Assembly (NCBI RefSeq): GCF_000622895.1 | Contig: NZ_AVCC01000005.1 | Span: 1-64,000 of the forward strand | DNA: 64,000 nucleotides | From: Herminiimonas sp. CN | Lineage (GTDB): Bacteria > Pseudomonadota > Gammaproteobacteria > Burkholderiales > Burkholderiaceae_D | Reading direction: 5' to 3' | Shown: piece after piece, positions 24,248 to 37,500 of the stretch | How the letters are laid out: each line of letters begins with the position of its first letter | How positions within the stretch are numbered: the first letter of the stretch is position 1 | The notes under the pieces: generated by a model | What the model was told of the DNA's origin: nothing | What the model saw: only the letters and a program-made list of their open reading frames with translations | The model's database searches: none | Made by a program: the position numbers and the translations under genes

Positions 24248-26079
24248 TGAACCAAGTGAAAATCGACCAAACAAGCATCGCGCCCGGGATCAGGCCGCAG
24301 TTTTGGCTCGTCGCATTTCTGCTGATACTGGGCATTGCTCCGCTGGCGCTGCCAGAGTTTTACGTCACTACGCTGAATTTCATCGGGATCTATGCGCTGG
24401 TAGCACTCGGACTGGTATTGCTTACCGGCATCGGCGGATTGACCTCGTTCGGCCAGGCTGCCTTCGTAGGGCTGGGGGCTTACACCACGGCCTGGCTCGC
24501 CACCACGCAAGGCTTGCCCACCCTGTTGGCTTTTTTTGGACAAAGCCCATGGCTAGCCCTACTTGCCGGGTTGATATTCACGACCATCGTGGCGATCATT
24601 CTAGGTTCGCTCACGCTGCGCCTGTCCGGACATTACCTGCCACTTGGCACCATCGCCTGGGGCACCAGCCTGTACTATCTGCTGGGAAATATGGAGTTTC
24701 TAGGCGGACACACTGGCCTCAGCGGCATCCCCGCCGTAGAGGTTTTGGGCTGGAAGCTGGACAACGGACGCAGCTTCTTCTACCTGGTCTGGGGCATGCT
24801 GTTGGTATCCGTGCTGACCACACGCAACCTGCTGGATTCCCGTGAAGGTCGCGCAATACGAGCGCTCAAGGGCGGCATCGTCATGGCCGAGGCCATGGGC
24901 GTGAACACCTCTCGCTCCCGCATGATCATTTTTGTGATTGCCGCACTGCAAGCCTGTACTTCGGGCTGGCTATATGCGCACATGCAGCGTTTCGTGAACC
25001 CCTCGCCCTTTAGCCTGCATGTGGGTATTGAATACCTGTTCATGGCAGTTGTCGGTGGCGCCGGTCATGTCTGGGGTGCTCTAATGGGAGCCGGGGTTAT
25101 TACTCTTCTCAAGCAGTGGCTGCAGGATTGGCTGCCCAAGTTGCTGGGGCAGACCGGCAACTTCGAGATGATTATCTTCGGAGGGATAATGATCTTGCTA
25201 CTCCAGCGCACCCCGGACGGACTATGGCCAATCGTGACGCGGTTGATGCCAACACGGCAACGACAGAAGAAGATCAACTGGTCCGCTGAACCGCTCGATC
25301 TCAAGCCGATGCCTACAAAGGGAGAAATGATTCTCGAAGCAAGAAACGTCACTCGCAAATTCGGCGGTTTGGTCGCCAACAATAACATGAGCCTGCAGGT
25401 CCGAGCAGGAGAGATACTAGCGCTGATCGGCCCCAACGGGGCCGGCAAGAGCACCATGTTCAACCAGATTTCCGGCGTCGATACGCCCACTTCCGGCGAG
25501 GTACTGTTCCGGGACAAGTCCGTTGCCGGGCATCAGGCGCGCGAAATCGCCCATCTCGGCATGAGCCGTACCTTCCAGCACGTCCGGCTGCTGCCTGCAA
25601 TGTCCGTGCTGGAAAATGTGGCGATCGGCGCACACATGCGCGGCACGCGCAGCGTGGTGCCAGCCGCCTGGCGGCTGGATCGCGCGGAGGAAGAACGTCT
25701 GTTGGCCGAAGCCGCACGGCAAATCGAGCGGGTTGGCCTGAGCGCACATATGCATGACGCAGCTGGCTCGCTCGCTCTGGGACAGCAACGCATTATCGAG
25801 ATCGCCCGCGCGCTCTGTTCCACACCTTGCCTGTTACTGCTGGACGAACCTGCCGCCGGCCTGCGTTTCAAGGAAAAACAAGCGCTTGGCGCTCTGCTGC
25901 GCCAGTTGTCCGACGAAGGCATAGCGATTCTGCTGGTGGAGCACGACATGGACTTCGTGATGGGTCTGGTTGATCGCGTGGTGGTGATGAAATTCGGAGA
26001 AAAAATAGCCGAAGGCTTACCAGAAGAAGTACAGAAAAACCCGGCCGTACTGGAAGCCTATCTAGGAGGCGTTGAATAA
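24247..26079 (+). CDS. fused LivM permease and LivG ATPase
   Basis: A single 610-residue protein. Residues about 20-330 are a LivM permease (multiple membrane helices; [16 protein letters not shown] is the family signature), and residues about 360-610 a LivG ATPase with Walker [11 protein letters not shown], Walker [11 protein letters not shown] and switch His in V-E-H-D-M-D-F-V. The ABC signature reads S-L-A-L-G-Q-Q-R instead of the common L-S-Y-G-Q-Q-R, and the usual N-P after A-A-G-L is replaced by R-F. Start: ATG at 24247 in the TGATG overlap, with GGAGGA upstream. It would form the importer together with LivH and LivF. Confidence 0.88.
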   Translation: MNQVKIDQTSIAPGIRPQFWLVAFLLILGIAPLALPEFYVTTLNFIGIYALVALGLVLLTGIGGLTSFGQAAFVGLGAYTTAWLATTQGLPTLLAFFGQSPWLALLAGLIFTTIVAIILGSLTLRLSGHYLPLGTIAWGTSLYYLLGNMEFLGGHTGLSGIPAVEVLGWKLDNGRSFFYLVWGMLLVSVLTTRNLLDSREGRAIRALKGGIVMAEAMGVNTSRSRMIIFVIAALQACTSGWLYAHMQRFVNPSPFSLHVGIEYLFMAVVGGAGHVWGALMGAGVITLLKQWLQDWLPKLLGQTGNFEMIIFGGIMILLLQRTPDGLWPIVTRLMPTRQRQKKINWSAEPLDLKPMPTKGEMILEARNVTRKFGGLVANNNMSLQVRAGEILALIGPNGAGKSTMFNQISGVDTPTSGEVLFRDKSVAGHQAREIAHLGMSRTFQHVRLLPAMSVLENVAIGAHMRGTRSVVPAAWRLDRAEEERLLAEAARQIERVGLSAHMHDAAGSLALGQQRIIEIARALCSTPCLLLLDEPAAGLRFKEKQALGALLRQLSDEGIAILLVEHDMDFVMGLVDRVVVMKFGEKIAEGLPEEVQKNPAVLEAYLGGVE

Positions 26080-26837
26080 TGTCCAACCAGATCAACAAAC
26101 CCATTCTCGAGGTAAAAAACCTCTGCGTTTCTTACGGAAAAGTAGGAGCTATCCACAAAATCAACCTGACCGTTGGCGAAGGTCAAATCGTCACCGTGAT
26201 CGGTCCCAACGGTGCTGGTAAGACTACCCTGCTCTCTGCCGTTATCGGAATGCTGCCGTCAACTGGCGACGTGATTTTTTTTGGCCAGCAACCAGAACGT
26301 GAAATAGAAACCATGGTCTCGCTCGGCATGAACCTTGTGCCCGAGCAGCGCGAACTGTTCGGCAGCATGAGTGTGGAAGAAAACCTGCTGCTCGGCGCTT
26401 TCCAGCGCTATCGCATGGGCAAGCGCGACCAGGCCGCCACCATGAAAGAGGTCTTTGACATGTTCCCACGGCTCTACGAGCGGCGGGTCCAACAGGCCGG
26501 CACCCTTTCCGGCGGCGAGCGTCAGATGCTGGCGGTGGGTCGCGCACTTATGGCCAAACCCAGACTTTTAATGCTAGACGAACCTTCACTTGGGCTTGCG
26601 CCACTGATTACGCGCGATATTTTTCGTATCATTACCGAGTTACGCCAACGCGGCGTTGCTATTCTGCTGGTGGAACAAAACGCGCGCGCCGCGCTTCAGG
26701 TCGCCGATTACGCCTATGTACTTGAAACAGGCGAAATTGCGATGCAAGGCCATGCACACAAATTGGCTAGCGACCCTCGCGTGATCGAAAGCTACCTGGG
26801 CTTGGGTGGAAAACACCAAGATATGCTGGCAAGCTGA
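26079..26837 (+). CDS. ABC transporter ATP-binding protein, LivF type
   Basis: A 252-residue ATPase with Walker A G-P-N-G-A-G-K-T-T, signature L-S-G-G-E-R-Q-M-L, Walker B L-L-M-L-D-E-P-S-L-G-L-A-P and switch region L-V-E-Q-N. Its ATG shares a base with the stop of the preceding gene (TAATG). It powers the LivH/LivMG permease. The last gene of the transporter operon. Confidence 0.9.
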   Translation: MSNQINKPILEVKNLCVSYGKVGAIHKINLTVGEGQIVTVIGPNGAGKTTLLSAVIGMLPSTGDVIFFGQQPEREIETMVSLGMNLVPEQRELFGSMSVEENLLLGAFQRYRMGKRDQAATMKEVFDMFPRLYERRVQQAGTLSGGERQMLAVGRALMAKPRLLMLDEPSLGLAPLITRDIFRIITELRQRGVAILLVEQNARAALQVADYAYVLETGEIAMQGHAHKLASDPRVIESYLGLGGKHQDMLAS

Positions 26838-27164
26838 TATCCGCAGGCTAGATTGCAGCTTGAATTGGATGCCATACGAGTCGCTATTTTTCACTCCCGG
26901 CGGATATCCCAATGACCTGATTTGCTGGGCTCTGAGCACTTGAAGCGCCGGGCAATCACACTATGAATTTCTTGCCACCGCCAAACTGAAAAGCAGTGCC
27001 TGCCGACAGGGTAAATCGGAGAGCGAGCGCATTTCACGGCACCGAATACCTCACTTGCCGGGGATGTCTTGTTGCTGCAGGTTGAGCGTAGCGCTCTCTG
27101 CATACATTGTATGGTTGAAAGCGTATCTGATAAACTGGAAGGTTTTTTGAATATCTATTAAATC
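26838..27164. promoter_or_regulatory. control region of the BoxR-like gene
   Basis: The 327 bp hold no credible gene. Near the right end TGCA (27076-27079) and TGCA (27099-27102) flank the perfect inverted repeat GAGCG-TAG-CGCTC (27084-27096), forming a nested palindrome. It is followed by a promoter candidate TTGTAT (27107-27112), 16-bp spacer, GATAAA (27129-27134). The palindrome is well placed for autoregulation. I see nothing specific in 26838-27070. Confidence 0.5.
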
Positions 27165-28088
27165 ATGCCATCGACACTATTGACCATGCCGGAAGCCGAG
27201 CGCATCACCGATGACGCCACGGCTGCCCTGCAAGCGTCCATGGCACAGAGCATCCGCTTCCTGCGCTCCCAGCGCGGCATGACACGCAAGCAACTGGCGC
27301 AACACTCCGGCGTTTCTCTGCCACATCTGGCGCGCATTGAAGGGGGACACGGCAATGTCTCGCTGCTGGTGCTGGGGAAACTTGCTCATGCGCTTAATCA
27401 GCCTATAGCCAACCTGATTTCCCCGCGGGAAAGTCACAGCGGCGACCTCGCTCTGATCATCGAATTTCTCAAGCGCCAACCGCCAGATACGCTCATCAGG
27501 ATCAGACGACAGCTGTTTGAACAGTATGATTTACCCCCCAAGGAGGATTGCAGCCGAATTGCGCTAATCGGTCTGAGAGGCTCCGGCAAGTCGTCAGTAG
27601 GATCGCTGCTTGCCGCGCGCCTGGAAGTTCCTTTCGTGGAACTCAACAGGGAAATCGAGCAGGAAGCAGGGATCAAGATGGAAGATATCTTTTTATTGTA
27701 TGGCCAATCTGGTTACCGAAATTTGGAACGCCGCTGCCTGGAGCGCGTTATCGCTGCACATCCGCGCGTGGTGCTGGCAACTGGTGGCGGCATTGTTACC
27801 GAACCGGCCACCTATGAATTATTGCTGCGCGCGTTTTTTACCGTATGGCTGTATTCCGATACCGAAACCTACTTCCGCCGCGTCATGTCGCAAAACGACG
27901 CACGTATCGCCCACCCCAGCCTCTACAAGGAAGCCGTGGACGCCATCCGCCGCGCCATGGACTCCCGCCGCAGCCTGTATCAAATGGCGGACCATTCGCT
28001 GGAAACAACAAAACTGAGTATCGAAGGGGTCGTTGAAAATCTTATTCCAATTTTAATTAAATCCCCCAGCGTGCAAGCAGACTCATGA
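27165..28088 (+). CDS. BoxR-like regulator: HTH plus shikimate-kinase-like domain
   Basis: A 307-residue protein in two parts. Residues about 27-85 are an XRE-type helix-turn-helix (S-I-R-F-L-R-S-Q-R-G-M-T-R-K-Q-L-A). Residues about 130-300 resemble shikimate kinase: P-loop G-L-R-G-S-G-K-S at 136-143, then T-G-G-G-I-V. This is the BoxR arrangement; BoxR represses aerobic benzoyl-CoA pathway genes and senses benzoyl-CoA through the kinase-like domain. No box or other benzoyl-CoA pathway enzyme is in the window, so here it most likely senses the CoA thioester made by the neighbouring ligase. It follows the transporter operon by 327 bp, with its own promoter candidate. Confidence 0.85.
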   Translation: MPSTLLTMPEAERITDDATAALQASMAQSIRFLRSQRGMTRKQLAQHSGVSLPHLARIEGGHGNVSLLVLGKLAHALNQPIANLISPRESHSGDLALIIEFLKRQPPDTLIRIRRQLFEQYDLPPKEDCSRIALIGLRGSGKSSVGSLLAARLEVPFVELNREIEQEAGIKMEDIFLLYGQSGYRNLERRCLERVIAAHPRVVLATGGGIVTEPATYELLLRAFFTVWLYSDTETYFRRVMSQNDARIAHPSLYKEAVDAIRRAMDSRRSLYQMADHSLETTKLSIEGVVENLIPILIKSPSVQADS

Positions 28089-28554
28089 ATTGTGCTGGGA
28101 AAACTATCTCGGCCAACGCGTAAAATCGCTCTGCAAGCGGCATCTGGACTGTTTCCTTCCGAATATCTTGTAATTTCTTCATTTTGACAGGTAAGAATCA
28201 TAGAATTTATGCAAAACTAAAATTGAGTGCGGATGCGTTAAGTTTTAGTGATGCCCACCCCAGCTAGCTAACTGCCGGTATTTATTGCTAAGCCAGATAA
28301 ACCACACGCTAACGAATTTTGCAGACCGCGTAGACGATATAAGCCGCGACGCAATCCTCGGTTTTGCAGGACCAAAAAATGACGCCGCACTTGCGCACTT
28401 GGTGTGTGCGACGTGCAAACTTAATTGCCACGATGCCGTCAGATTGTGTGCTGCTCGACAACACAATAAGTGAGATCGCATTACTAATCTATTACTGTAA
28501 ATTTTACAAAAAAATATGGAAAGTTGCGCAAACACAGGGTTGCAGAGGGTAATG
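28089..28554. other. non-coding stretch before mfd
   Basis: I see no convincing gene in these 466 bp; the short frames lack an RBS and family patterns. The only structure I noted is the palindrome TGTAAA-T-TTTACA at 28496-28508, about 47 bp upstream of the mfd start, in an AT-rich stretch that may hold the mfd promoter. Confidence 0.4.
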
Positions 28555-32136
<3,582 letters not shown>

Positions 32137-32182
32137 CATTAAACGTGACGTCCAAACCATTCAAACTATTTCCAGAACAACC

Positions 32183-33025
32183 ATGAATCTGATCCTGCAA
32201 GGCACCAGCACCGACCGCGCCACCATCGAACGCATCGCCGCAATGGCAGAGGCCAAGAACATCGTCGCCATCCACGGCAATGCCTACCGCTGCGAAGACA
32301 TCAGCTATTCGGACCAGCTGAAAGAGCGGATCGAAGCCGAGAGCCTCGATGCCGAGCTGGATGCGGCCTTCGTACCGCCGAATCTGGCCCTGAGCGACTT
32401 CAAGCTGGTAGCGATGGACATGGATTCGACCCTGATCACGATCGAATGCATCGACGAAATCGCCGACATGCAGGGCCTGAAGCCGCAGGTCGCAGCCATT
32501 ACCGAAGCCGCGATGCGCGGCGAAATCGAATTCCGCGAAAGTCTGACCCGCCGCGTCGCGCTGCTGGAAGGGCTGGATGCCAGCGCGCTGCAGCGCGTGT
32601 ACGACGAGCGGCTGCAACTGTCGATGGGCGCCGAGCCGATGCTGGCCGCAGTCAAGGCCGCCGGCCTGAAGACGCTGCTGGTGTCCGGCGGCTTCACCTT
32701 CTTCACCGACCGCATGAAGACCCGTCTGGGGCTGGATGTCACCCATTCCAACGTGCTGGAAATCATCGACGGCAAACTGACCGGCCGCGTAGTCAACGGC
32801 ATCGTCGATGCAGAAGAGAAAAAAGCCACGGTGGAACGCACCTGCGCCGCGCTGGGCATCTCGCCGGCCGAAGCGATCGTGATGGGCGACGGCGCCAACG
32901 ACCTGCAAATGATGGGCATCGCCGGCATGTCGGTCGCCTTCCGCGCCAAGCCGATCGTGCGCGCGCAGGCCGACGTGGCCTTGAATTTTGTCGGACTCGA
33001 TGGCATCTTGTCATTGTTCGAGTAA
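32183..33025 (+). CDS. serB: phosphoserine phosphatase
   Basis: HAD-family phosphatase for the last step of serine synthesis. A 280-residue protein with an N-terminal ACT-like region (residues 1-70), then M-D-M-D-S-T-L-I (nucleophile and general acid Asp), V-S-G-G-F near residue 172 and V-M-G-D-G-A-N-D-L near residue 238, the metal-binding motif. I-E-C-I-D-E-I-A-D follows the nucleophile as in other SerB proteins. It lies 46 bp after mfd and may be co-transcribed. Confidence 0.93.
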   Translation: MNLILQGTSTDRATIERIAAMAEAKNIVAIHGNAYRCEDISYSDQLKERIEAESLDAELDAAFVPPNLALSDFKLVAMDMDSTLITIECIDEIADMQGLKPQVAAITEAAMRGEIEFRESLTRRVALLEGLDASALQRVYDERLQLSMGAEPMLAAVKAAGLKTLLVSGGFTFFTDRMKTRLGLDVTHSNVLEIIDGKLTGRVVNGIVDAEEKKATVERTCAALGISPAEAIVMGDGANDLQMMGIAGMSVAFRAKPIVRAQADVALNFVGLDGILSLFE

Positions 33026-33073
33026 ATCGCAATCGCATCCGACCCGCAGCGTTTCACCACCAAGGGAGCCCGC

Positions 33074-33436
33074 ATGTCGCAAGAAATCGTTTTCGATACC
33101 AGACTGGAGTCGGCCAAGAACTTGGCATGGTGGCTGTATCTGTTCCATGCCGCCGGGTTCGTGTTCTCGTGGGGCTTGTTCTCCTTCATCCCGCTGATCA
33201 TCAATTACCTCAAGCGCGATGACGCCGCCGGCACCTTCGTCCACAGCCACCACACATGGCAAATCCGCTCGTTCTGGTGGTTCCTGTTCTGGAGCGCGAT
33301 CGGCTGGATCTGCATCTTCACCTTCTTCGGCATGGTGATCGGGATTCCGATCCTCGGCATCGTGTGGATATGGAAAGCCTACCGCCTGATCAAGGGTTTT
33401 CTGGATTTGAACGACAACAAGGCGATACCGGCCTGA
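33074..33436 (+). CDS. DUF4870-like small membrane protein
   Basis: A 120-residue protein with three hydrophobic helices (about residues 17-47, 66-84 and 87-103). The pattern F-S-F-I-P-L-I-I-N-Y-L-K-R-D-D and T-F-V-H-S-H-H-T-W-Q-I-R-S-F-W-W matches small integral membrane proteins of the DUF4870/TIM44-related group, whose role is not established. It lies 48 bp after serB and ends before a strong bidirectional terminator. Confidence 0.75.
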   Translation: MSQEIVFDTRLESAKNLAWWLYLFHAAGFVFSWGLFSFIPLIINYLKRDDAAGTFVHSHHTWQIRSFWWFLFWSAIGWICIFTFFGMVIGIPILGIVWIWKAYRLIKGFLDLNDNKAIPA

Positions 33437-33469
33437 GCTAGCGAAGGAGCCGGAGCTCGCAATAAAAAC

Positions 33470-33508
33470 GCGGAGTATGCATGAATTTCATTGATACTCC
33501 GCTTTATT
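33470..33508. terminator. bidirectional Rho-independent terminator
   Basis: Nine-base stem GCGGAGTAT (33470-33478) with ATACTCCGC (33494-33502) and a 15-base loop, T-rich on the right and A-rich on the left, between the convergent membrane-protein and MetC-like genes. Confidence 0.85.
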
Positions 33509-33553
33509 TTTATGCGGTATAAAAAAATACCATAACCAGTATATTATTCCGCA

Positions 33554-34726
33554 TCAGGACAAGGCGCGGCCCATCGCCTGCTCCAGGTCGGCAATCAGGT
33601 CTTGCGGATCTTCCAACCCGATGTTCAGGCGCAGCAACTGCCCCCGGTGCGGCCAGTGGGCGCGCATGGTCTGCATCCGGTACGGCACGCACAGGCTGTT
33701 CGGGCCGCCCCAGCTGAAGCCGATCTTGAACAGCTGCAGCGCATCGACCAGGCCATCGGTCTGCGCTTCCGTGTAGCAGGCGTCGAATATCACTGAAAAC
33801 AGGCCGCCGGCGCCCTGAAAGTCGCGCTGCCAGATGTCGTGCCCGGGGCAGTCCGGATAAGCCGGATGCAGCACCGTGGCGATCTCCGGACGCGACTGCA
33901 GCCAGGCCGCCACCGCGCGCGCCCCGGCGTCGTGCGCCTTCAATCGTAGCTGCACGGTCGGCAGACTGCGCAGCACCAGGTAGGCGTCATCCACGCCGAC
34001 GCCGAAACCGAGCCGCATGTGCGCCATACCCAACCGCTGATTCAACTCTTCGCCGCCGGTGATGACGGCGCCCATCAGGACGTCGGAGCCGCCGGACTGG
34101 TACTTGGTCAGCGCCTGCACCACGATGTCGACCCCGTGCTCGAAGGCCCGGAAGGCAATCCCGGCCGACCAGGTGTTGTCCAGCGCAACCAATACGCCAC
34201 GCGCGTGCGCCGCCTTGCAGATGGCCGGGATATCGGGTATTTCCATCGAGACCGAACCCGGAGTTTCGGTCCAGATCAGGCGGGTGTTGGGCTGGATCAG
34301 GGCGGCGATGCCGGCGCCGATCAGCGGATCGTAAAACCGGGCGGTGATGCCGAAATCCCGCGCCAGCCATTGGCCCAGGTCGCGGTTCGGATTGTACGCA
34401 TTATCGGGAATCAGCACATCGTCGCCCGACTTCAGGAAGGCGAAGTAGACCATCGTGATCGCCGCCAGCCCGCTCGGCGCCAGCAGGCAATGCCGGCCGC
34501 CCTCGATTTCGGCCAGCCGCGCTTCCAGCGTGAAGGTGGTCGGCGTGCCGTGCAAACCGTAGGTGTACGCATCTTTGTGCTGCCAATTGCGCGAACGCAT
34601 CGCGGCAATATTGGAAAACAGGACGGTGGACGCCGGATGCAGCGCCACCGGCAGGGCGGCAAAGCCCTCGGGCGGCTGGTAATCGCTGTGAATGAGCGCG
34701 GTCTGGAACGATTTCTTGCGTGTCAC
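33554..34726 (-). CDS. metC: cystathionine beta-lyase-like PLP enzyme
   Basis: Cys/Met-metabolism PLP enzyme expected to split cystathionine into homocysteine, pyruvate and ammonia. The PLP lysine lies in Q-A-L-T-K-Y-Q-S-G-G-S-D, and Y-G-L-H-G-T-P-T, V-A-L-D-N-T-W-S-A-G and L-R-L-N-I-G-L-E-D are family signatures. The open frame reaches 34765, but I chose the GTG at 34726 because AGAAAGGT sits correctly upstream of it, giving about 390 residues. It stands alone, with a secreted-protein gene upstream in the same orientation. The related enzyme MetY is encoded at 52902-54224. Confidence 0.85.
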   Translation of the reverse strand: MTRKKSFQTALIHSDYQPPEGFAALPVALHPASTVLFSNIAAMRSRNWQHKDAYTYGLHGTPTTFTLEARLAEIEGGRHCLLAPSGLAAITMVYFAFLKSGDDVLIPDNAYNPNRDLGQWLARDFGITARFYDPLIGAGIAALIQPNTRLIWTETPGSVSMEIPDIPAICKAAHARGVLVALDNTWSAGIAFRAFEHGVDIVVQALTKYQSGGSDVLMGAVITGGEELNQRLGMAHMRLGFGVGVDDAYLVLRSLPTVQLRLKAHDAGARAVAAWLQSRPEIATVLHPAYPDCPGHDIWQRDFQGAGGLFSVIFDACYTEAQTDGLVDALQLFKIGFSWGGPNSLCVPYRMQTMRAHWPHRGQLLRLNIGLEDPQDLIADLEQAMGRALS

Positions 34727-34774
34727 GATAGACCTTTCTGGCGTTGCCGTTGCGCCGGCAACCACGTTTATGCT

Positions 34775-35275
34775 TTAGCGCTTGCCGGCAGAGGCTGACT
34801 CGACCACCGTCAGCACGAACGGGATCGAATTGGATTCGTCCTCCGCGTACCAGTTGCCGCTGTAGGTGTTGCCGATCAGGCTGCCGTTCCACTGACCTGA
34901 TACGTTGGTGCCGTTGACCGACTCCTCCATCGCCAGCTCATTGCCCTGGTATTCGCCTGCCAGCGCAATTTTTTGCGATTGGCCGAATTCAAAATACCCG
35001 CCCTGCACGCTGCCTTCGAATTCAGGATGCGGCTGCAGCCGCATCTGTATCTGGCGCGCACCCAGCGTGCCGCGCAGCAAGACCGGCTGGCTGAACAATT
35101 TAGCGGCGGATTCCGATTGCTCTGGCTTTGTAGCCGATTTCGCAGAAAACTGTGGCGGCGGTAGCGGCGGCACCCCCGGCGCGATCGTTTGCGCTGCGGC
35201 AAAAACAGCGCCGGACAGAGCCATCAGTATCAGGCCTGAGGTCAGTACGCTTGCGGCAAGCTTTGCGCTACGCAT
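34775..35275 (-). CDS. secreted protein of unknown function
   Basis: A 166-residue protein. M-R-S-A-K-L-A-A-S-V-L-T-S-G-L-I-L-M-A-L is a signal peptide, with likely cleavage after A-V-F-A-A-A. A Pro-rich linker follows (G-V-P-P-L-P-P-P-Q-F), then a beta-rich domain with repeated short strands such as G-Q-W-N-G-S-L-I-G-N-T-Y-S-G-N-W-Y. Probably periplasmic. It starts two bases after the rimO stop and so shares its operon; the start is supported by GGAGG. No family recognised. Confidence 0.7.
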   Translation of the reverse strand: MRSAKLAASVLTSGLILMALSGAVFAAAQTIAPGVPPLPPPQFSAKSATKPEQSESAAKLFSQPVLLRGTLGARQIQMRLQPHPEFEGSVQGGYFEFGQSQKIALAGEYQGNELAMEESVNGTNVSGQWNGSLIGNTYSGNWYAEDESNSIPFVLTVVESASAGKR

Positions 35276-35277
35276 GC

Positions 35278-36639
35278 TCAAGCCTCCGCCCACAAGTCAT
35301 GCGCGTCAGCGCCGGTGATGGTGACATCGATGAATTCCCCGACCACCAGTTTGCGGTGCGGCTCATACGGCGGCTTCACATACACCACGCCGTCGATCTC
35401 GGGCGCATCGGCGGCGGAACGCGCCACGCCGCCATTGCGGTTGACTTCATCGAGCAATACGCGCATGGTCTTGCCGACCTTGGCCTGCAAGCGCTTCTTG
35501 GAAATTTCTTCCTGCAACAACATGACGCGGCCGCGGCGCTCTTCGCGCAACTCTTCCGGCACCGGGTCGGCCAGTTCGTTGGCGGTCGCGCCTGCCACTG
35601 GGGAATAGGCAAAGCAGCCCAGGCGGTCGATTTGCGCTTCCTTCAGGAAATCCAGCAGGTATTCGAACTCGGCGTCGGTTTCGCCGGGAAAACCGGCGAT
35701 GAAGGTCGAGCGTATCGTCAGGTCCGGGCACATCTGGCGCCATTGCTGGATGCGCTCGATGTTCTTTTCGCCGCTGGCCGGGCGCTTCATGCGCTTGAGC
35801 ACGTCGGGATGCGCATGTTGCAGCGGCACGTCCAGGTACGGCAATATCTTGCCCTCGGCCATCAGCGGAATGATGTCGTTGACGTGCGGATACGGGTAGA
35901 CATAATGCAACCGCACCCAAGCGCCGTATTGGGCGGCCAGTTCGCCCAGCGCGGTCACCAGTTGCGTCATGTGGGTCTTGATCGGCTTGCCGTTCCAGAA
36001 ACCGGTGCGAAACTTGACATCGACGCCATAGGCGCTGGTGTCCTGCGAGATCACCAGCAATTCCTTGACACCGGCCTTGAACAGGTTCTCCGCTTCCAGC
36101 ATGATGTCCGCCACCGGTCGCGATACCAGGTCGCCACGCATCGACGGGATGATGCAAAAGCTGCAGCGATGATTGCAGCCTTCGGAAATTTTCAGGTAAG
36201 CAAAATGTTTCGGCGTCAGCTTGATGCCTTGCGCCGGCACCAGATCGAAAAACGGCGCGTGCGGTTTCGGCAGATGCACATGCACCGCATCCATCACCTC
36301 GCCCAGCGCATGCGGCCCGGTGACGGCCAGCACTTTCGGGTGCACCGACTGGATGATGTCGTTGCCGTCTGCATCCTTCTTGGCGCCGAGGCAGCCGGTG
36401 ACGATGACCTTGCCGTTTTCATGCAGCGCTTCGCCAATGGCGTCGAGCGATTCCTTTACTGCCGCATCGATGAAGCCGCAGGTATTGACGATGACCAGAT
36501 CGGCGCCTTCATAGGACTTGGCGGTGTCATAGCCTTCGGCGCGGAGCTGGGTCAGGATTTGTTCGGAATCGACCAATGCCTTGGGGCAACCAAGGGAGAC
36601 GAAACCGACTTTGGGCGTGATTGTGGAAGCGTTGGACAT
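35278..36639 (-). CDS. rimO: ribosomal protein S12 methylthiotransferase
   Basis: Radical-SAM enzyme that methylthiolates the conserved Asp of ribosomal protein S12. The N-terminal UPF0004 domain supplies cysteines in [18 protein letters not shown] and V-T-G-C-L-G-A; the radical-SAM motif is [11 protein letters not shown]; a TRAM domain ends the protein. About 453 residues with the ATG at 36639 (M-S-N-A-S); a longer frame to 36681 has little support. Upstream gene of a short leftward operon with the secreted protein. Confidence 0.93.
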   Translation of the reverse strand: MSNASTITPKVGFVSLGCPKALVDSEQILTQLRAEGYDTAKSYEGADLVIVNTCGFIDAAVKESLDAIGEALHENGKVIVTGCLGAKKDADGNDIIQSVHPKVLAVTGPHALGEVMDAVHVHLPKPHAPFFDLVPAQGIKLTPKHFAYLKISEGCNHRCSFCIIPSMRGDLVSRPVADIMLEAENLFKAGVKELLVISQDTSAYGVDVKFRTGFWNGKPIKTHMTQLVTALGELAAQYGAWVRLHYVYPYPHVNDIIPLMAEGKILPYLDVPLQHAHPDVLKRMKRPASGEKNIERIQQWRQMCPDLTIRSTFIAGFPGETDAEFEYLLDFLKEAQIDRLGCFAYSPVAGATANELADPVPEELREERRGRVMLLQEEISKKRLQAKVGKTMRVLLDEVNRNGGVARSAADAPEIDGVVYVKPPYEPHRKLVVGEFIDVTITGADAHDLWAEA

Positions 36640-36728
36640 AGAAAAGGGGGTCAAAACGAATCCGTTATTGTACCCCCTCATACCACGCTTGCCGAAACTG
36701 CAGCAGGAAGGCGCTTCTCAGACGCCGA

Positions 36729-37292
36729 TCATTGCTGCTTGTCGTCCTTTTCAGGCGCGACGAAAGGGAAAGCCGTGAACATGTTGACGCTCTTGCTCTG
36801 CATTTGCTCCTGCATCTGCACGAACAGGTTCTTGCTCTGCTCAATATAGTTGGTCATCATGCCCTGCATCATCGGCCCCTGCACGCTCATGAACTGGGTC
36901 CACATTTCGGGGCTGAAGGGTTTGCCATCGAAAGCGCCTTTCGAGTTTTCAGTCAGCTTGTTCTGGATGTCGATGAAAGCCTGAATATTCTTATCCAGAT
37001 AGGAACCCATCATGCCTTGCATCGCGTGTCCGTAGTAACGAATGATCTGCGACAAGGCGGTGCTTGAAAACATCGGCACTCCGCTGGCTTCTTCTTCCAG
37101 AATGATTTGCAGCAGGATGCTGCGCGTCAAGTCTTCATTGGTCTTGGCGTCGACCACCATGAAATCCTCGTTATCGAGGACCAGCTGCTTGACATCGGTA
37201 ACCGTTATATACGAGCTGGTTTGAGTATCATACAGACGCCGATTCGGATACTTCTTGATCAAGCGCTCGGAAATTTTTTTTGCACTATTCAT
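36729..37292 (-). CDS. phaR: polyhydroxyalkanoate synthesis regulator PhaR
   Basis: DNA- and granule-binding repressor of PHA genes. The N-terminal K-K-Y-P-N-R-R-L-Y-D-T-Q-T-S-S-Y-I-T is the PHB-accumulation regulator domain; the rest is helical and Met/Gln-rich (M-M-Q-G-M-M, M-Q-E-Q-M-Q), suited to granule surface contact. About 187 residues from the ATG at 37292. It lies beyond the phaB terminator in the order phaC-phaB-phaR. It probably represses phasin and PHA genes when free PHB is absent. Confidence 0.92.
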   Translation of the reverse strand: MNSAKKISERLIKKYPNRRLYDTQTSSYITVTDVKQLVLDNEDFMVVDAKTNEDLTRSILLQIILEEEASGVPMFSSTALSQIIRYYGHAMQGMMGSYLDKNIQAFIDIQNKLTENSKGAFDGKPFSPEMWTQFMSVQGPMMQGMMTNYIEQSKNLFVQMQEQMQSKSVNMFTAFPFVAPEKDDKQQ

Positions 37293-37463
37293 CGAAATTC
37301 CAGTTATTGCGTCGCAACGCATTTCAAGCCATTCAAAAAATGCACGGTTGCACGTTTTTTCGGATTTCCATTATAGAGCGGATAAACCGATATCTCCAGA
37401 AAGCTGCTTTTCCCAGAATTATTGCAATGCAATGTAATGTAATGAATGGCGTTTGCAACAAGT

Positions 37464-37493
37464 AAAAAGGAAGCCGTTTTTACTACGGCTCCC
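37464..37493 (-). terminator. terminator of phaC-phaB
   Basis: On the minus strand GGGAGCCGT (37493-37485) pairs with ACGGCTTCC (37477-37469) and is followed by TTTTT. It lies 8 bp after the phaB stop. Confidence 0.85.
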
Positions 37494-37500
37494 AGCCTGC

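Noticed and set aside
28089-28554. Short frames in the gap before mfd as a small gene or relic
   Set aside because: I could match none of them to a family and see no RBS; recorded as non-coding.
35152-36849. 565-residue plus-strand frame over rimO
   Set aside because: Antisense shadow of rimO and neighbours, rich in His/Arg/Gln as such shadows are.
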